From: Flavobacterium amnicola
GTDB lineage: Bacteria; Bacteroidota; Bacteroidia; Flavobacteriales; Flavobacteriaceae
Direction: 5' to 3'
Assembly (NCBI RefSeq): GCF_004122165.1
Contig: NZ_SBKO01000001.1
Coordinates: 310,001 to 374,000 of the forward strand
Length of the DNA stretch: 64,000 nt
Shown here: positions 61,723 through 64,000 of the stretch, one piece after another
How the letters are laid out: every line of letters starts with the position of its first letter
Position numbering within the stretch: position 1 is the first letter of the stretch
Made by a program: the position numbers and the translations under genes
Notes under the pieces: model-generated
What the model was told of the DNA's origin: nothing
Database searches by the model: none
What the model saw: only the letters and a program-made list of their open reading frames with translations

Positions 61723-62517
61723 CTATAGAGATATCCTGACTACATATCCTTCATAGGTTCGAATATTAAAAACGGTCCCGTCTTCGAAAATCAGATATTG
61801 TCCTTTTACTCCCATTAGTTTTCCGGAAAAATTTGGAGATTTATCTAAATTTAAGCTCGTCACTTTCTTTGGATATTCTAAAACAGGATATTGCAATTCG
61901 TATAAGTCGTTACTTTCAGGGTGGTAATATTCTTGCACTTCTTTTGGGATCACATATTTCAAACCATTTCGCTCTGAAATTAAATCAACCGCTGGGATTT
62001 CTCCTTTGAGCATTTTTTGCCAATTGGTTTTATCGGCATACAAACTTTTTAGTGCTACTTCGGTAATTCCAGCCAAATAACGATTGGGAACTTCCACAAT
62101 TGGAATCGCCTGAATCGCTCCTTGATCAATCCAACGAGTGGGCACTTGCGTTTTACGGGTTACCCCTACCTTCACTTCACTCGACAATGCCAAATAGACA
62201 ATATGCGGTTGCAATTGCACTTTTTTTTCATAGTCTAAATCACGATCTTCAATATCCAAATGTGCGGTACTCAATTCGGGTTTCATGATCCAATCGCCAG
62301 CCGATGCACTTCCCATAAAACAATCGTAACAAAATCCTTGTCGAAATATTTTTTTCTTCTTCCCACATTCCAAACATTGATACCCTTGATGCACTATTTC
62401 CAACTCTTTACCCAACAATTGGTTAAGGTTTAAAAAGCTATTTTCAAACACCAAATAATAGGCTATCGGATTTGAAAATTCGGTTTGCATTTTGGTTAGT
62501 ACGCCTTCGTATAGCAT
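61723..62517 (-). CDS. DUF2797 family protein with a zinc ribbon
   Basis: A 264-residue cytoplasmic protein. A four-cysteine zinc ribbon lies near the N-terminus (Cys48, Cys51, Cys63, Cys66: CLECG and FCYDC), then GDWIMKPELSTAHLDIEDRDL and VKVGVTRKTQVPTRWIDQGA, which are typical of DUF2797. Function unknown. Its start faces the GH3 gene across a repeat-filled gap. Confidence 0.8.
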   Translation of the reverse strand: MLYEGVLTKMQTEFSNPIAYYLVFENSFLNLNQLLGKELEIVHQGYQCLECGKKKKIFRQGFCYDCFMGSASAGDWIMKPELSTAHLDIEDRDLDYEKKVQLQPHIVYLALSSEVKVGVTRKTQVPTRWIDQGAIQAIPIVEVPNRYLAGITEVALKSLYADKTNWQKMLKGEIPAVDLISERNGLKYVIPKEVQEYYHPESNDLYELQYPVLEYPKKVTSLNLDKSPNFSGKLMGVKGQYLIFEDGTVFNIRTYEGYVVRISL

Positions 62518-62520
62518 TGC

Positions 62521-62642
62521 AGATTTTAGATATTAGACTTTAGATATTAGAATTATTTCCTATTTTTGAAAAGAATGTAAAGTTAATTGTTTTATTTAGG
62601 TTATCGAAAATCTAAATTCAAAAATCTAATATCTAAAATTTA
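62521..62642. repeat. Inverted TTTTAGATATTAGA word repeat between divergent genes
   Basis: Left arm (62521-62550) has AGATTTTAGATATTAGA and TTTAGATATTAG; right arm (62611-62641) has AAAAATCTAATATCTAAAATTT, its near complement, about 60 bp away. The repeat fills the gap between DUF2797 and the GH3 gene and ends at the GH3 start codon. Confidence 0.6.
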
Positions 62643-62643
62643 A

Positions 62644-64000
62644 ATGCCATTACCAATCATAAATTCTATTGCTTCATGGGTTTTAAAACAGCGTATCCAC
62701 CAAATGGAACTGTTTTTAAAATACCCTAATGAAGTACAGGAAGATTTGTTAATGACATTGATTCGATCATCAGAAAATACGGTTTTTGGCAAGCAATATG
62801 ATTTCGAATCGGTAAAATCCTACCATACTTTTCAGGAGCGTGTTCCAGTTTCAACTTATGAAGATTTAGAGCCTTTAATTGAAAGAACCCGAAAAGGTGA
62901 ACAAAATGTTTTTTGGAACGAACCCATCAAATGGTTTGCCAAATCAAGCGGTACTACCAATGCAAAAAGCAAATTTATACCCGTAAGTAGTCAAGCGCTT
63001 GAAGATTGCCATTACAAAGCAGGAAAAGATTTATTATGCTTGTACTTGAATAATAATGAAAATTCTTCGCTATTTACTGGCAAAAGTCTTCGTTTGGGCG
63101 GAAGTAAACAATTATACGAAGACAACAACACCTTTTTTGGTGACTTGTCTGCCATTTTGATTGACAATATGCCTTTTTGGGCGGAATTTAGTAGTACGCC
63201 GAGTAATAAAACTTCGTTAATGAGCGAATGGGAAACCAAATTATTAGCCATTGTTAACGAAACAAAAGTAGAAAACGTAACTAGCTTTGCAGGGGTTCCT
63301 TCTTGGATGATGGTGCTTTTAAACAAAGTTCTGGAAGAAACAGGCAAAACCAATTTATTTGAAGTCTGGCCTAATCTGGAAGTGTATTTTCATGGTGGTG
63401 TCAGTTTTGATCCGTATCGAGAACAATACAAGAAGATTTTACCGAATGATTCGTTTAAATACTATGAAATTTACAATGCTTCGGAAGGGTTTTTCGCCAT
63501 TCAGGATTTGAATAATTCCAATGATTTACTGTTGATGTTAGATTATGGTATTTTCTATGAATTCATTCCAATGGACATCTTTGGCACTTCTAACGAAAAA
63601 GCCATTCGTTTGGCGGAAGTAGAACTCAACAAAAACTATGCTGTGGTCATTACCACCAATTCGGGTTTGTGGCGTTACTTAATTGGCGATACCGTACGTT
63701 TTACTTCTTTAGATCCATATCGCATACGAGTGACCGGTAGGACCAAGCATCATATTAATGTTTTTGGAGAAGAGTTAATGGTTGAAAATACGGATATGGC
63801 CATTGCTAAAACTTGTATGGCAACACAAACTGAAGTAAAAGATTATACCGTTGCTCCGATTTTTATGAAAGGAAAAGAAAAAGGAGCTCACGAATGGATT
63901 ATAGAATTCAAAAAGCAACCGGAAGACCTTGCGAAATTCAGTCAGTTGTTGGATGAAAACATTCAGTCTTTAAATTCCGACTACGAAGCCAAGCGCTACA
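62644..64000 (+). CDS. GH3 auxin-responsive promoter family protein (3' end outside window)
   Basis: Open from the ATG at 62644 to the right edge: 452 residues so far. It belongs to the GH3 acyl-adenylate-forming family. Landmarks: WFAKSSGTTNAKSKFIPVS (ATP/AMP motif A-like), YYEIYNASEGFFAIQD (motif B-like), YLIGDTVRFTSLDPYRIRVTGRTKHHINVFGEE (motif C-like, quoted in blocks). In plants GH3 enzymes conjugate amino acids to hormones; the bacterial substrate is unknown. Likely ends ~50 codons past the window. Confidence 0.88.
   Translation, partial: MPLPIINSIASWVLKQRIHQMELFLKYPNEVQEDLLMTLIRSSENTVFGKQYDFESVKSYHTFQERVPVSTYEDLEPLIERTRKGEQNVFWNEPIKWFAKSSGTTNAKSKFIPVSSQALEDCHYKAGKDLLCLYLNNNENSSLFTGKSLRLGGSKQLYEDNNTFFGDLSAILIDNMPFWAEFSSTPSNKTSLMSEWETKLLAIVNETKVENVTSFAGVPSWMMVLLNKVLEETGKTNLFEVWPNLEVYFHGGVSFDPYREQYKKILPNDSFKYYEIYNASEGFFAIQDLNNSNDLLLMLDYGIFYEFIPMDIFGTSNEKAIRLAEVELNKNYAVVITTNSGLWRYLIGDTVRFTSLDPYRIRVTGRTKHHINVFGEELMVENTDMAIAKTCMATQTEVKDYTVAPIFMKGKEKGAHEWIIEFKKQPEDLAKFSQLLDENIQSLNSDYEAKRY

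Overview
The window is chromosomal DNA of a member of the Bacteroidota, almost certainly Flavobacteriaceae and probably Flavobacterium or a near relative. The evidence is the low-GC sequence, the recurrent Bacteroidota -7 promoter element TAnnTTTG (often with TTG 19-22 nt upstream), gliding-motility and type IX secretion genes (remB, gldB, gldC, sprT/porT), many short-signal lipoproteins, and protein families limited to this group. I see no phage, insertion sequence, CRISPR array or obvious island. It is ordinary core genome with a few lineage-specific surface genes.

Layout. 1-2118: the 5' part of a TolC-like efflux gene, divergent from a DUF4403 lipoprotein. 2141-7268: a minus-strand respiratory operon (cyoE, two cytochrome oxidase subunit III genes, subunit IV, a Cys-free SCO-like protein, SCO1, DUF420 and a small CxxC protein). 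7342-11006: remB, deoC, a VanZ-family gene and gcvH. 11185-11787: tRNA-Arg(UCG) and yqeY. 11949-27621: a complete division and cell-wall (dcw) operon on the minus strand, transcribed mraZ-rsmH-ftsL-ftsI-murE-mraY-murD-ftsW-murG-murC-ftsQ-ftsA-ftsZ and closed by an intrinsic terminator. A striking array of 10-bp-spaced boxes lies in front of mraZ. 27874-34190: an alpha/beta hydrolase, engB, gldC/gldB divergent from nadE, a NarL-type response regulator and dnaG. 34288-38007: a secreted beta-helix protein and an ECF sigma / anti-sigma / beta-barrel operon with its own ECF-type promoter. 38110-44895: polyprenyl synthase, two paralogous lipoproteins, rlmN, a nitronate monooxygenase-like gene, an O-methyltransferase, a PAP2 phosphatase and tatA. 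44985-50550: an M1 metallopeptidase, a DUF6702 gene, two tandem carboxypeptidase-regulatory-like surface proteins, pepE, a tiny lipoprotein and a DUF6370 gene. 50555-56599: a SpoU-type methyltransferase, sprT, ubiE, a 505-bp intergenic region, folA, a 2TM protein, a TonB-domain protein, thyA and a bifunctional nuclease. 56764-64000: etfA/etfB, an AsmA-like giant, a small unknown gene, a DUF2797 gene and the 5' part of a GH3-family gene.

How the genes work together. The dcw operon supplies lipid II (murC-G, mraY, murG) and the divisome (ftsL, I, W, Q, A, Z). The cox operon supplies heme O and oxidase small subunits together with copper-assembly factors. thyA and folA form the dTMP/folate cycle. 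polyprenyl synthase and ubiE both serve menaquinone. gldB, gldC, remB and sprT belong to the gliding/T9SS apparatus but sit in four separate loci.

The observations I rate highest are the putative MraZ operator, a DnaG primase whose four zinc-ligand positions are all non-ligand residues, a predicted leaderless rlmN transcript, promoters nested inside terminators, an autoregulatory ECF promoter, and a family of degenerate word-like intergenic repeats, one of which appears to encode a signal peptide. No clearly new multigene system is visible. All function calls come from reading the sequence; no database search was run.
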